Notes under the pieces: model-generated
What the model saw: only the letters and a program-made list of their open reading frames with translations
Told to the model about the DNA's origin: nothing
Database searches by the model: none
Program-made: the position numbers and the translations under genes
NCBI RefSeq assembly: GCF_001428605.1
Contig: NZ_LMID01000001.1
Location: 1,061,372 to 1,125,371, forward strand
Source of the DNA: Sphingomonas sp. Root720
GTDB lineage: Bacteria; Pseudomonadota; Alphaproteobacteria; Sphingomonadales; Sphingomonadaceae
Direction: 5' to 3'
Length of the DNA: 64,000 nt
Shown: piece after piece, positions 1-8,165 of the stretch
Layout: each line of letters opens with the position of its first letter
Numbering within the stretch: position 1 is the stretch's first letter

Positions 1-2
1 AC

Positions 3-233
3 CCGGACGACGTCTGCCGCTTGATGCGGCGCCGGGGGCTGCTCAGCAGCCTGAAGGCCACGCGGACGATCTTCGCGGAAGCGGGCGATTTCGTCCGGGC
101 GACGAAGGTCGAGCTTGGTATCCAGATGCTGCTCGACCAGCGAGTCAGCGACAGAATGCTCGACCTGCTGGCCCAGAGCGCGGCCGTTGCGGCGCGCGAC
201 GCGGCCGATGTGGCGATGGCGGAGCGCGACTGA
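3..233 (+). CDS. Hypothetical protein, C-terminal part (gene runs in from the left edge)
   Basis: The reading frame is open from base 3 to a TGA at 231-233, so this is the last 76 residues or so of a longer gene. The first possible in-frame starts are a TTG at 21 and an ATG at 24, with no clear ribosome binding site. The peptide is mostly helical and charged: an arginine patch (MRRRGLL), an alanine-rich stretch near the end (QSAAVAARDAADVA) and no cysteines after the first few residues. I see no signal peptide or membrane segment. I do not recognise the family. A small cytosolic helical protein is the most that can be said. Confidence 0.45.
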   Translation, partial: PDDVCRLMRRRGLLSSLKATRTIFAEAGDFVRATKVELGIQMLLDQRVSDRMLDLLAQSAAVAARDAADVAMAERD

Positions 234-357
234 TCCCGCCCGCCGGCGGGTGCCCGGCTGCTCGCGGCTTCAAACCGGGTTGCGAAATCGCTAGGGATGG
301 ATCGATCGGACCATCGCCCCGATCGTTTCTCCGCCGATTCAGGAAGGGCGCGCCGCC

Positions 358-1008
358 GTGAGCGAACTGACCATCTGGACGTTCGATTGGGTTCCTGAGG
401 GTCCCCGCGGTTTCGTGCGCGACCTGAGGCTCAGATGGGCGTGCGAGGAAGCGGGTCTCGACTATGCGGTGCGTACCGTCCCGTTCGACGGCCGCGAAAC
501 CAATCATCTCGCGGATCAGCCCTTCGGCCAGGTTCCGTTCCTCAAGGATCACGGAGTCGGGATATTCGAAAGCGGCGCCGGCCTGCTGCACCTCGCCCGG
601 AAGAGCGACACGCTGATGCCGCGCGATCCGGTCGGGGAGGCGGAAACCTTGCAATGGACGATCGCCGCGCTCAACTCGGTCGAGATGGTCACCGTACCGT
701 GGTGGTTCCTGAAGCTGGGCGGCGACGGGAACAACGGTCTCACCGGATGGATGGGCCAGCGCCTCGATCATGTGGAAAGGGTATTGAGCGAGCAAGAATG
801 GCTCGCCGCCGGGCGCTTCACCGTAGCGGACCTGTTGATGGCGGATGTGCTGCGCGTTTCGGATGTCCGCGCGTTCGGCAACCGGCCCGCGACAGAGGCC
901 TATGTCGCCCGCGTGACCAGCCGTACCGCCTTCCAAAAGGCTAGAGCCGATCAGATCGATCATTTCGAGGCGGCCGATCGAACGATCGGAAAGGACAGGT
1001 CGAGGTGA
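358..1008 (+). CDS. Glutathione S-transferase family protein
   Basis: A 216-aa cytosolic protein with the two-domain GST layout. Residues 3-85 form a thioredoxin-like domain with the cis-proline turn (QVPF, P60) and the Glu-Ser pair that binds the gamma-glutamyl group of glutathione (E71-S72). Residues 95-205 form the all-helical domain, with the conserved N-cap/hydrophobic staple region around FTVADLLMADVL. Length is usual for bacterial GSTs. The start is GTG at 358 and the next gene is convergent. Family members conjugate glutathione to electrophiles or act as isomerases or dehalogenases. The substrate cannot be read from the sequence, and nothing nearby suggests a pathway. Confidence 0.85.
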   Translation: MSELTIWTFDWVPEGPRGFVRDLRLRWACEEAGLDYAVRTVPFDGRETNHLADQPFGQVPFLKDHGVGIFESGAGLLHLARKSDTLMPRDPVGEAETLQWTIAALNSVEMVTVPWWFLKLGGDGNNGLTGWMGQRLDHVERVLSEQEWLAAGRFTVADLLMADVLRVSDVRAFGNRPATEAYVARVTSRTAFQKARADQIDHFEAADRTIGKDRSR

Positions 1009-1054
1009 AGGCGGGCGGGTCGGCGTGCTTCGCACAGCCAGCCCGCCACCTCCG

Positions 1055-1252
1055 TCAAAGGTCGACGCGCAGCGCCTTGACGCGAGCCAGTTCGGCGCGC
1101 TCGGTTTCGCTCTTCACGACCTTGTCGGCCATGGCGCGCCATGCGGTTTCGGCCCGCAGCCAGCGATCCCGCACGTTGGACAATTTGGTCGTCTCCGCCT
1201 GGAGGGCACTTTCAGCCGCGCGGGCAAGATAGAAATCGCTGGTCGCCGACAT
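1055..1252 (-). CDS. Small conserved hypothetical protein (65 aa)
   Basis: A 65-aa, highly charged, almost wholly helical protein (start MSATSDFYLARAAESALQAE) with no cysteine, no signal and no membrane segment. The alternating acidic and basic residues would suit a short coiled coil or a small protein-binding helix pair. It lies on the same strand as the 43-aa ORF, infA-like and cspA-like genes just upstream, so the four may be co-transcribed. No domain recognised. Confidence 0.6.
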   Translation of the reverse strand: MSATSDFYLARAAESALQAETTKLSNVRDRWLRAETAWRAMADKVVKSETERAELARVKALRVDL

Positions 1253-1281
1253 GGCCGTCTCCTTGCGTTGATAGTCGCGCC

Positions 1282-1413
1282 TCAGCCGATGATGTCGGCG
1301 ACGATGCGCTGCAATTCCTGGCGGGAAAGCGTGGTACGCGGCGCGTTGCGCTCGGCCCTCGACAGGGGAAGGTGGAAAGGCGACTTCTTTACGAAATGGG
1401 TCTTGGAAAACAT
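1282..1413 (-). CDS. Very small basic protein (43 aa)
   Basis: A short ORF found by reading the minus strand between the 65-aa gene and the infA-like gene. It starts with ATG (complement of 1411-1413), has an AAGGAT Shine-Dalgarno element about six bases upstream, and ends in TGA at 1282-1284. The product begins MFSKTHFVKKSPFHLPLSR, is strongly basic in its first half, and ends with a helix (LSRQELQRIVADIIG). The good ribosome binding site, the fit in the gap and the matching strand support it as a real gene. Function unknown. Nucleic-acid or ribosome binding would be a guess. Confidence 0.55.
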   Translation of the reverse strand: MFSKTHFVKKSPFHLPLSRAERNAPRTTLSRQELQRIVADIIG

Positions 1414-1461
1414 GATATCCTTGATGCGCCCGCAGGCGCTCAGTGCATTGGGAAGCGAGCG

Positions 1462-1725
1462 CTATCGCCGTTTAGAGCGATGGCCTCCGGGCCCGGCGGG
1501 CCCTGGGGTGCGCTCACGATATATGATCCGGCCCTTGCCGAGATCATAGGGGGTCATCTCAACCTGAACGGCATCGCCGACGACCGAACGGATGCGGAAA
1601 CGCCGCATCCGGCCGGCCGTATAGGCGATAATACGAAGATCATTCTCCAACTGAACGCGGAAGCGCCCGTCGGGAAGGATTTCTTCGATCCGGCCGTTGA
1701 GGACGAACTGGTCCTCTTTGGCCAA
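1462..1725 (-). CDS. infA: Translation initiation factor IF-1 (paralogue)
   Basis: An 87-aa S1/OB-fold protein of the IF-1 family, which binds the ribosomal A site during initiation. It begins [20 protein letters not shown] and contains the family signature of a Gly-Arg-Met-Arg-Arg loop ([10 protein letters not shown]) and the [19 protein letters not shown] strand pair. Typical bacterial IF-1 is about 72 aa. This copy carries a Pro/Gly/Arg tail of about 15 residues ([13 protein letters not shown]). It lies four bases downstream of the cold-shock gene on the same strand, which suggests co-expression on cold shock rather than the main infA locus. Whether it is the only infA in the genome cannot be judged here. 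Confidence 0.88.
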   Translation of the reverse strand: MAKEDQFVLNGRIEEILPDGRFRVQLENDLRIIAYTAGRMRRFRIRSVVGDAVQVEMTPYDLGKGRIIYRERTPGPAGPGGHRSKRR

Positions 1726-1729
1726 GACC

Positions 1730-1936
1730 TTAAGCGGCCTGGAGGTTGGTGGCGGAGCTCTTGCCGCGACGGTCGGTCTCGACCTCGTAGCTGACGCGCT
1801 GATCCTTGTTCAGCGTGATCATGCCCGCGCGCTCGACGGCGCTGATGTGCACGAAGCTGTCCTCGCCGCCGCCCTCAGGAGCGATAAAGCCATAGCCCTT
1901 GTCGGCATTGAAGAATTTGACGGTGCCGATCGGCAT
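1730..1936 (-). CDS. cspA: Cold-shock domain protein, CspA family
   Basis: A 68-aa single cold-shock domain. The nucleic-acid-binding motifs RNP1 (KGYGFI, residues 13-18) and RNP2 (SFVHIS, residues 27-32) are intact, and the length matches classical CspA proteins, which act as RNA chaperones. Upstream on the minus strand lies about 145 bases of non-coding sequence containing a GC-rich inverted element near 1965-1990. That is compatible with the long structured 5' leader usual for csp mRNAs. The Shine-Dalgarno AAGGAA sits about six bases before the ATG. It is likely co-transcribed with the infA-like gene that follows four bases later. Confidence 0.93.
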   Translation of the reverse strand: MPIGTVKFFNADKGYGFIAPEGGGEDSFVHISAVERAGMITLNKDQRVSYEVETDRRGKSSATNLQAA

Positions 1937-2082
1937 AGGGATTTCCTTTCAAAGGATTGGGAACCCGCCGGCACTGTGCTGGCGGAGCTCGAAGCGAGAG
2001 AAAGGAAGGATCAGCCTGCGGCATCAAATTCCGCCGCAAGCGACGTTAGCGGGACGAGATGTGGTGCAGAAACCGCAAAAAG

Positions 2083-2715
2083 TCAAGTCGGAGCGCCCGC
2101 TCCGAGGGTCCGGGCGAGCAGTTCGTCGCCGATCGAGCGATAGAATCCGGCGATGGCGGAAATCGTCCGCGACGACAGATGGAGCCGCTTCGCGGCGGCG
2201 GCGGGCGGCGGCGGCAGCACATGTTCCTCGCCGTGCGCGATCAGGACATCCTGGCCCATTTCGGCCCGATGCACCTGGCCCTCGCAGTGGCGAAGGCAAG
2301 CCCCGACGCGGCCGATCGCCCGCAGCCGCGCCTCGGGACATTGCGCGAGCGCGATCACCGGACGCAGGCGCCGGAGCTTGTTCGGTGTGTTGAACAGGCG
2401 GAGCTTCCGGCCATCGGGATCCGGGTAGCCGAGCACCAGCGCGACCTCCCCGATCATGACCGACAGGAACAGGTCGAGCTCGCGGAACCGGTTGCCCACC
2501 ATGCGGGCATGCACCCCCTGTAGCGGGCGCGGCGCGTCGCCGGAGGCGGCCGCATCGCTGGCCATGAAGCGGCATCCGGCCGATAACGTCGCATGCGCGC
2601 GCAGCAGCGCCGCTCGATCTCCCAGCGGCGCCGCGCGGCCGGCGCCGCGACCCGGCGGACCGCCATCGGCTGCCCGCGATACCGGTAGCGGTTGGTTCAA
2701 GACATCGATTTCCAT
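2083..2715 (-). CDS. Conserved hypothetical protein
   Basis: A 210-aa soluble protein. I place the start at the ATG complementary to 2713-2715 because a strong GAAGGAG lies eight bases upstream. The frame stays open to 2808, which would add 31 residues. The N-terminal third is low-complexity (Gly, Pro, Ala, Arg). Residues from about 75 on look folded, with a hydrophobic segment (FLSVMIGEVALVLGYPD), a His/Cys-containing stretch (CLRHCEGQVHRAEMG) and a poly-proline/alanine linker (PPPPAAAAK) near the end. I do not recognise the family. No membrane segment or signal peptide is evident. Confidence 0.55.
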   Translation of the reverse strand: MEIDVLNQPLPVSRAADGGPPGRGAGRAAPLGDRAALLRAHATLSAGCRFMASDAAASGDAPRPLQGVHARMVGNRFRELDLFLSVMIGEVALVLGYPDPDGRKLRLFNTPNKLRRLRPVIALAQCPEARLRAIGRVGACLRHCEGQVHRAEMGQDVLIAHGEEHVLPPPPAAAAKRLHLSSRTISAIAGFYRSIGDELLARTLGAGAPT

Positions 2716-2836
2716 GGCCGGCGCTCCTTCACGAGTGGGAGCACGCCGTCTCTCAGTCGTCGGCGCTTGGAAGGCGGTGCCGACGATGGGCTCCCCTAAC
2801 ATGGACATATCGCACCGTCCATGCGGCTGCGCGCGG

Positions 2837-3544
2837 TCAGGCGGCGGCGGGATCGCCTAGCCGCTCGGCCACGATCGCGATCACCGGGGCAAGCCGTTCG
2901 GCCCATGCCGCCACCCCCGCCTCGTCGCCGATCAGGTCCTGCCGCACCTCCAGCCCCAGATAGGGAATGGCGTTGGCCTCGGCATGCATGTTCATCGTCG
3001 CATTGAGCACCTTGCCCGAATAGGGTTCGTTGTCCCCCGTCACGATCCCGGCGGCGCGCAGCGCCGCGATACCGAGCGACGCCGCCCGGTCGTCCCGGTT
3101 GTAGAGCACCCCGACCTGCCAGGGGCGCGCCTCTCCGGGGCGGGCCGACAGGCGTGGCGTGAAGCTGTGCAGCGAGACGATCAGGCGGGGCCGGTCGGCC
3201 GCGATGCGATCGGCGATACCACGGTGATAAGGCCGCCAGAAGCGCTCGATCCGCGCCCGGCGGCCTTCGGCGTCGAGCAGTTCGTTCCCCGCTATGGCGA
3301 AGCCGTCGCTTTCGGTCGGGATCAGGCCTTGCGCATGCTCCTCTCGGTTGAGGTCGACGACCAGCCGCGAGACCGGGCCGAAGATGCCGTCCATGCCGAG
3401 CCGTCGGCACAGCAGGCGGCCGAGCGGCTCGACGCCGATGTCGATCGCCATGTGCTGGTCGAGCAGCGCCGGATCGATGTCGAGGTCGATGTCGGCGGGA
3501 ACATGGTTGGACGCGTGGTCGGCGATCAGCAGGATGCCGCTCAT
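2837..3544 (-). CDS. N-formylglutamate amidohydrolase-like protein
   Basis: A 235-aa protein of the N-formylglutamate amidohydrolase (FGase) superfamily, metal-dependent hydrolases related to HutG. The family signatures are visible: ADHASNHVP at residues 8-16 (metal-binding His), DLNREE near 65, and IVSLHSFTP around residue 125, followed by the NEPYSG and EVRQDLI segments typical of this subfamily. Its ATG overlaps the stop of the upstream crotonase gene (ATGA at 3541-3544), so the two are translationally coupled. A clear hutG with different sequence lies at 36613, so this copy probably acts on another N-acyl amino acid or peptide. That assignment is inference. Confidence 0.82.
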   Translation of the reverse strand: MSGILLIADHASNHVPADIDLDIDPALLDQHMAIDIGVEPLGRLLCRRLGMDGIFGPVSRLVVDLNREEHAQGLIPTESDGFAIAGNELLDAEGRRARIERFWRPYHRGIADRIAADRPRLIVSLHSFTPRLSARPGEARPWQVGVLYNRDDRAASLGIAALRAAGIVTGDNEPYSGKVLNATMNMHAEANAIPYLGLEVRQDLIGDEAGVAAWAERLAPVIAIVAERLGDPAAA

Positions 3545-4290
3545 GCCTCGAACGCCGGCGCGCGCCGCCCCCGGAATGCCGACAGCCCCTCGCGGAAATC
3601 GGCTCCGCCGAAGGCGTCCTCGAACAGCCGGTCGGCGGCTTCGTCCCCGGCCAGGATGCGCTTCAGCCCGGCGACGCTCGACCGTGCATTGGTGGCGATC
3701 GCCTCTGCCAGCGCCAGCGCCGCCTTGTCGGCGGACTTCGCCCGCTCCTCGACCAGGCCGATCGCCAGTGCCTCGTCGGCGCCGATCGTCATGCCGGTGG
3801 TCAGCAGCCGCGCCGCCTGCCCCGGACCGACCAGCGCCTTGAGACGCGCGACGTCGGCCGCCGGATAGACGATCCCGACCTTGGCAGGGGTGATCGCGAA
3901 CAGCGCCTTGTCGCCCGCCACGCGCATGTCGCAGGCCATCGCCAGCGCCACTCCGGCGCCGTAGCAGCCGCCGTCGACCACCGCGATCGTCGCGATCGGC
4001 AGGCCCGCGATCGCATCGAAGGCGCGCCCCATGTCGATGCGGAAGCGGGTGCGCAGGGCCGGATCGGCCGCCAGCCCGGCGAGGTCGCCGAGGTCCGCAC
4101 CCGAGGAGAAGATGTTGGGCGCGCCAGACCGGATGATCAGCACACGGGCGCCCGAGGCCGCCGCGCCTTCGGCCGCCCCCGCCAGCGCGGACCACTGGTC
4201 GATGGCGATCGAGTTGCGCGAAGCCGGCTTGTCGAGGCTGATCCGCGCGATGCGTCCGCCCGGTGCCTCTATCGAATCGAGGATGAACAT
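3541..4290 (-). CDS. Enoyl-CoA hydratase/isomerase (crotonase) family protein
   Basis: A 249-aa crotonase-fold protein, starting MFILDSIEAPGGRIARISLD. The frame is open to a GTG at 4329, but 4290 gives the usual family length. The first oxyanion-hole region (FSSGADLGDL, residues 61-70) and the second glycine-rich helix (DGGCYGAGVALAMACD, 106-121) are present. The two catalytic glutamates of true enoyl-CoA hydratases are not at their expected positions (Gly/Ala in the GGCYGAG segment, Lys in ITPAKVGI). Classical hydration is therefore unlikely, and isomerase, hydrolase or decarboxylase chemistry is more plausible. It is coupled to the downstream FGase-like gene by a four-base overlap. Confidence 0.85.
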   Translation of the reverse strand: MFILDSIEAPGGRIARISLDKPASRNSIAIDQWSALAGAAEGAAASGARVLIIRSGAPNIFSSGADLGDLAGLAADPALRTRFRIDMGRAFDAIAGLPIATIAVVDGGCYGAGVALAMACDMRVAGDKALFAITPAKVGIVYPAADVARLKALVGPGQAARLLTTGMTIGADEALAIGLVEERAKSADKAALALAEAIATNARSSVAGLKRILAGDEAADRLFEDAFGGADFREGLSAFRGRRAPAFEA

Positions 4291-4343
4291 CGGCCGACTG
4301 TTGCCGCGCCGCCCCGAAAATGTCACCACTGGACGCAGAATCT

Positions 4344-6236
4344 ATGGAATCAACTCGCTACCCCGTCCTCTCGCGCCGCCGCTTCGGGCTCCTGCTCGGC
4401 GCATCCGCCATCGCCCCGGTCCTTCCGGCCGCGTTCGCCGCCCCGCCCGCCCCGAGACGCGCGCCACCGAAACGGCCGGGCCCCTGCCCCATTACCACGC
4501 CGGTCGACGCGATCGCGCTGAAGCTGCTGCGCCACACGCCCGAGATCGCCACCTATGGCGGCGTCGCGGGATCGGCGGCGGGCGGCCCCTTCGCGCGGTC
4601 GATGGACGATTACTCGCCCGAGGGCGAGGAGGCCTGGCGCACCGCGCTGGGCGAGGCCGGGATCGCGATCGAGCGGATCGACTGCGAGGATGACCGGCTC
4701 GGCCAGCTCAGGCTGAAGATGGCCGCGGCGGTGATAGAGAATGGCACGCGCAGCGCCGCCATCGGCTATGGCCGGCCCAACCCCTTCTGGTTCTCGGGGC
4801 ACGAGCCCTACATCATCAACCAGATCTCCGGCCCGGTGGTGAACACCCCCAACGTGATGATCGCGCAGCAGCCGCTGTCGTCGCCGATCGAGGTCGACGC
4901 CTGGATCGAGAAGCTCGACGGCTTCGCGGAAGGCTTTGCCGGGGTCGTCGAGAAGTCGAAGGCCGACGAGGCGCTGGGCTGCATCCCGCCGCGCGCGCTG
5001 CTCGAAAAGACGCTGCCGGTGGTCGAGAACTTCCTGGCCGGCCCGGCCGACCGGCATCCGATGATCGTCGCGCTGCGCGAGCGGATGGCTACCGCCGGGC
5101 TCGACGCGCGCACGCGTGCCGCCGCCGAGCTGCGCGCGACCGCCGCGCTGGAGAAGCGCGCCCGCCCCGCCTTCGGCAAGCTGCGCGCGCGGCTGCGCGA
5201 CATGCTGCCTTACGGGCGCGAGGAGGCCGGCGTCTGGGCCCAGCCCGACGGCGAGGCGCTCTACGCCGCCAATGTCCACTCGGTCGGCGACAGCGACCAG
5301 TCCCCCGAGGAGATCCACAAGATCGGGCTCGACCAGGTCAGGCTCGTCACCGGGCGGATCGACGCGCGGCTCCGCCAACTCGGCTTCGGCAGGGGCTCGC
5401 TGCGCGATCGGCTCGACGCGCTCGCCGCCGATCCGCGGCAACGCTTTCCCGATACGCCGGCCGGGCGCGAGCAGGTGCTCGACTATCTGCGCAAGCTGGT
5501 CGCCGGGATGGAAGCACGCCAGCATCAGTTCCTGCCGCGCGCGATGATCCCCAGCCAGCGGCTCGAAATCCGCGCGGTGCCGCCCGCGACGCAGGATTCG
5601 GCGCCGGGCGGCTATTATGACGGCCCCTCGCTCGACGGATCGCGGCCCGGCATATACTGGATCAACCTGCGCGACATGGCCGGGGTGCACCGCTACAGCC
5701 TGCCCACGCTCAGCTATCACGAAGGCGTGTCCGGCCATCATACCCAGGGCGCGACCCTGCTCGCCCTTCCCCAGGCGCCGCTGATGCTGCGCATCGCCAG
5801 CTTCAACGCCTATCAGGAAGGCTGGGCCCTCTATGCCGAGCGGCTGGCGGCGGAGATGGGACTCTACGCGCAGGACCCGGCAGGCGATGTCGGGCGGCTG
5901 GCCGACGACCTGTTCCGCTGCGTGCGCCTCGTCGTCGACACCGGGCTCCACCAGCTCCGCTGGAGCCGCGAGAAGGCGATCGCCTATATGCAGGCGAACA
6001 GCGGATCGCCGATGAGCGAGATTGTCGCGGAGATCGAGCGCTACATGGCCTGGCCCGGCCAGGCGCTCGGCTACAAGCTCGGCCAGCTCCGCCTGCTGGC
6101 GATGCGCGACAGGCTGAAGATGCGGATGGGCAAGCGCTTCGATCTGCGCCAGTTCCACGCGCTGGTCCTCGGCAACGGCGCGATGCCGCTCGACCTGCTG
6201 GAAACGGTGGTGCTGCCGCCGCTCCGAAAGGGCTGA
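4344..6236 (+). CDS. DUF885 family peptidase-like protein, Tat-exported
   Basis: About 630 aa. The N-terminus has a twin-arginine signal (SRRRFGLLLGASAIAP, residues 10-25), so the protein is probably periplasmic. DUF885 members are predicted zinc peptidases. The signatures here are HEGVSGHHTQ (H459-E460 and H465-H466, corresponding to HExxxxH-type ligands), EGWALYAE (E492) and the downstream PGQALGYKLGQL segment. The usual proline of HEGxPGHH is serine here. The next plus-strand gene is an epimerase 147 bases later, so it may share function but has its own promoter. Role by context: trimming of imported or periplasmic peptides (inference). Confidence 0.85.
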   Translation: MESTRYPVLSRRRFGLLLGASAIAPVLPAAFAAPPAPRRAPPKRPGPCPITTPVDAIALKLLRHTPEIATYGGVAGSAAGGPFARSMDDYSPEGEEAWRTALGEAGIAIERIDCEDDRLGQLRLKMAAAVIENGTRSAAIGYGRPNPFWFSGHEPYIINQISGPVVNTPNVMIAQQPLSSPIEVDAWIEKLDGFAEGFAGVVEKSKADEALGCIPPRALLEKTLPVVENFLAGPADRHPMIVALRERMATAGLDARTRAAAELRATAALEKRARPAFGKLRARLRDMLPYGREEAGVWAQPDGEALYAANVHSVGDSDQSPEEIHKIGLDQVRLVTGRIDARLRQLGFGRGSLRDRLDALAADPRQRFPDTPAGREQVLDYLRKLVAGMEARQHQFLPRAMIPSQRLEIRAVPPATQDSAPGGYYDGPSLDGSRPGIYWINLRDMAGVHRYSLPTLSYHEGVSGHHTQGATLLALPQAPLMLRIASFNAYQEGWALYAERLAAEMGLYAQDPAGDVGRLADDLFRCVRLVVDTGLHQLRWSREKAIAYMQANSGSPMSEIVAEIERYMAWPGQALGYKLGQLRLLAMRDRLKMRMGKRFDLRQFHALVLGNGAMPLDLLETVVLPPLRKG

Positions 6237-6322
6237 ACCGCGGCCGAGGCCACCCCGCGGGCTTCGCTCCACGCAGATGGGCATGCTTTCCTCCGCCCAC
6301 TGAAAATTCGCACATTTTGAAT

Positions 6323-6365
6323 TCGCTTGAAATCCCGACGTCCTCAGATATTGCATTTTATGCAA
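6323..6365 (+). promoter_or_regulatory. Two-box operator/promoter of the epimerase gene
   Basis: The strong box at 6351-6365 is a perfect inverted repeat, TTGC-N7-GCAA with arms extending to TTGCAT/ATGCAA. Twenty-eight bases upstream (6323-6337) is a degenerate box TCGC-TTGAAAT-CCCG. A possible -35 TTGAAA (6327-6332) and a weak -10 (TATTGC, 6349-6354) place the strong box over the -10. The same arrangement, with the same 28-bp spacing and the shared strings GCTTGAAAT and GATATTGC, occurs at 8166-8208. An operator read by the XRE-cupin regulator encoded between the two is the likely meaning. Confidence 0.7.
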
Positions 6366-6383
6366 ATTTTAGGGGTGCATCGC

Positions 6384-7364
6384 ATGCGCGTTGTCGCGGA
6401 GAAGAAGTTCGTCGGCCTGAAGCAGCCGGTGCGGGTTGCGTTCGGCATCATTGCCGGGCTCGACACGATCGAGGTCGGCATCGAACGCGACGGCGTGGTG
6501 GGGCGCGGTGAATGCTGTCCCATGGCCATCTACGGCCAGACGCCCGAATCGACCCTGGCCGAGATCGCGGCGATCGCGCCCGCGATCGAGCGCGGAGAGA
6601 TCGACCGCACCGCGTTGCAAAGCGCGCTGCCCGCCCGCGCGGCGCGCAATGCGCTCGACTGCGCCTTCTGGGACCTCGAGGCCAAGACCTCCGGCCGCTC
6701 GGTGTGGGAACTCGCCGCGCTCGACCGTCCGGCGACGGTCGCCTCCGACGTCACCATCGGCATTTCCTCTCCGGCGGAGACGTATCGCATCGCCGCGGAC
6801 CTCGACGCGCCGGCGATGATCAAGCTCAAGCTGGGCGGCGAGCAGGATCTCGACTGCCTGCGGGCGGTTCGGGCGGCCCGGCCGGACACGCCATTGTTCG
6901 TCGACGTCAATGCAGGCTGGACGCTCGCACAACTGAACGAACTGGCGCCGGCGCTGGCCGAGGCCGGCGTGTTCATGATCGAGCAGCCGCTGCCGCCCGG
7001 CGACGATGCCCTGCTCGACGGCTACAGCCGCGTCCTGCCGCTATGCGCCGACGAATCCTGCCACGACCGATCCGACCTCGCGCGGCTGCGGGGCCGCTTC
7101 GACTATATCAACATCAAGCTCGACAAGGCCGGCGGCCTCACCGAAGCGCTGGCCCTGGCCGAAGCGGGGCGCGAGCAGGGCTTTCGCCTGATGGTCGGCT
7201 GCATGCTCGCGACGGGCCTCGCCATGGCGCCGGCCTATATGGTCGCGTCGCTCTGCGAGGTCGTCGATCTGGATGCGCCGCTGATCGTCAAGCTCGCCGC
7301 GCATGCCGGCGTTCGCCATGACGGCCGGCTCCTCCACGGGTTCGATCCCGATCTCTGGGGGTGA
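6384..7364 (+). CDS. Mandelate racemase/muconate lactonizing (enolase) superfamily enzyme, dipeptide epimerase-like
   Basis: A 326-aa TIM-barrel enzyme. I chose ATG 6384 because of AGGGG eight bases upstream and because earlier starts would lie inside the operator. The catalytic set of the dipeptide-epimerase branch is complete: KxK (K147, K149), metal ligands D174 (DVNAGW), E200 (EQP) and D223 (DES), and the second-face lysines K245/K248 (KLDKAGG). L-Ala-D/L-Glu epimerases and relatives invert the C-terminal residue of dipeptides, typically for murein-peptide recycling. The neighbouring D-aminopeptidase-like hydrolase supports D-residue peptides as substrate. The precise dipeptide is unknown. 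The next gene starts four bases after the stop. Confidence 0.85.
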   Translation: MRVVAEKKFVGLKQPVRVAFGIIAGLDTIEVGIERDGVVGRGECCPMAIYGQTPESTLAEIAAIAPAIERGEIDRTALQSALPARAARNALDCAFWDLEAKTSGRSVWELAALDRPATVASDVTIGISSPAETYRIAADLDAPAMIKLKLGGEQDLDCLRAVRAARPDTPLFVDVNAGWTLAQLNELAPALAEAGVFMIEQPLPPGDDALLDGYSRVLPLCADESCHDRSDLARLRGRFDYINIKLDKAGGLTEALALAEAGREQGFRLMVGCMLATGLAMAPAYMVASLCEVVDLDAPLIVKLAAHAGVRHDGRLLHGFDPDLWG

Positions 7365-7368
7365 AGCG

Positions 7369-8109
7369 ATGACCTCGCTAGCAAAGCGCCGGCCGGCGCG
7401 TTACGCAGCGACGATGGCCAAGGAAGCGGCGAACATGTCCGGCGCACCGATACCCGACACGATCGGCGCGCATGTGCGCAAGCTCCGCAAGCGTCAGAAG
7501 ATGACGCTGGAACGCCTGTCCGAGTTGACCGGTATTTCGGTTTCGTCGCTGTCCCGGATCGAGAACACCCAGCTCGGCATGACGATCGAGAAGGTCGAGC
7601 TGCTCTCCAGGGCCTTCGGCGTCTCGCCCGAGGACATGGTGTCGCGCAGCCTCGGCGACGGCGCGCCGCCGTCGGCCGCGACCCGCCCGCACAAGGCCCC
7701 TCCGCGGCTGATCGTCGACCGCGAGCGGCAGCGGCTGGAGCGTCAGGATCGCGAGATAGCGACCAGATATCTGTTCGAGGACAGCGCCAATCGGTCGCTC
7801 GAATGCATGCGCTGCACCATCCAGGCGATCAGCATCTGGGATAGCGAATTCCTCCGCCATCCCGGCGAAAAGATCATCTACGTCATGTCCGGCGATGCCA
7901 TCGTCTATTGCCAGGGCAAGCCGCCCACCATCCTCGAAGCCGGTGACGCCATCTATATGGACGCCGATGCCTGGCACAGCTTCGTCGCGGTCAACAACCA
8001 GCCGGTGGAACTGCTCGTGACCTATTTCCACGGTCCCAATTCTCATCAGGGCCTGCTCGAAACCCAGCGCTTCACCCCGGAAAGCTGGGCGCAGCTGCAA
8101 GCCGGCTGA
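7369..8109 (+). CDS. XRE-family transcriptional regulator with C-terminal cupin sensor
   Basis: A 246-aa DNA-binding protein. Residues about 31-90 are a lambda-repressor-like helix-turn-helix (IGAHVRKLRKRQKMTLERLS, then TGISVSSLSRIENTQLG). The C-terminal half (about 150-235) is a cupin with the glycine and histidine turns (HPGEKIIYVMSGDA, LEAGDAIYMDADAWHSF). This architecture is usual for ligand-responsive catabolic or polyamine/amino-acid regulators such as PuuR. It lies four bases after the epimerase gene and directly before the promoter of the TonB receptor. Both promoters carry TTGC-N7-GCAA boxes, so it probably controls this locus, including its own operon. An in-frame ATG at residue 23 is an alternative start. 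Confidence 0.9.
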   Translation: MTSLAKRRPARYAATMAKEAANMSGAPIPDTIGAHVRKLRKRQKMTLERLSELTGISVSSLSRIENTQLGMTIEKVELLSRAFGVSPEDMVSRSLGDGAPPSAATRPHKAPPRLIVDRERQRLERQDREIATRYLFEDSANRSLECMRCTIQAISIWDSEFLRHPGEKIIYVMSGDAIVYCQGKPPTILEAGDAIYMDADAWHSFVAVNNQPVELLVTYFHGPNSHQGLLETQRFTPESWAQLQAG

Positions 8110-8165
8110 CCCGGCCGCCCCTCGTTTCCGCCACCTCCCCGTCCGAAGCACCCATTCCGTATTTT

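Noticed and set aside
2059-2523. Plus-strand frame overlapping the 210-aa hypothetical gene
   Set aside because: The minus-strand alternative has a strong GAAGGAG site and better-ordered composition; confidence is moderate, not high.
4350-6365. A 671-codon minus-strand frame antisense to the DUF885 gene
   Set aside because: Low-complexity, repeat-rich composition without motifs; the plus strand carries a Tat signal and HEGxxGHH motif.
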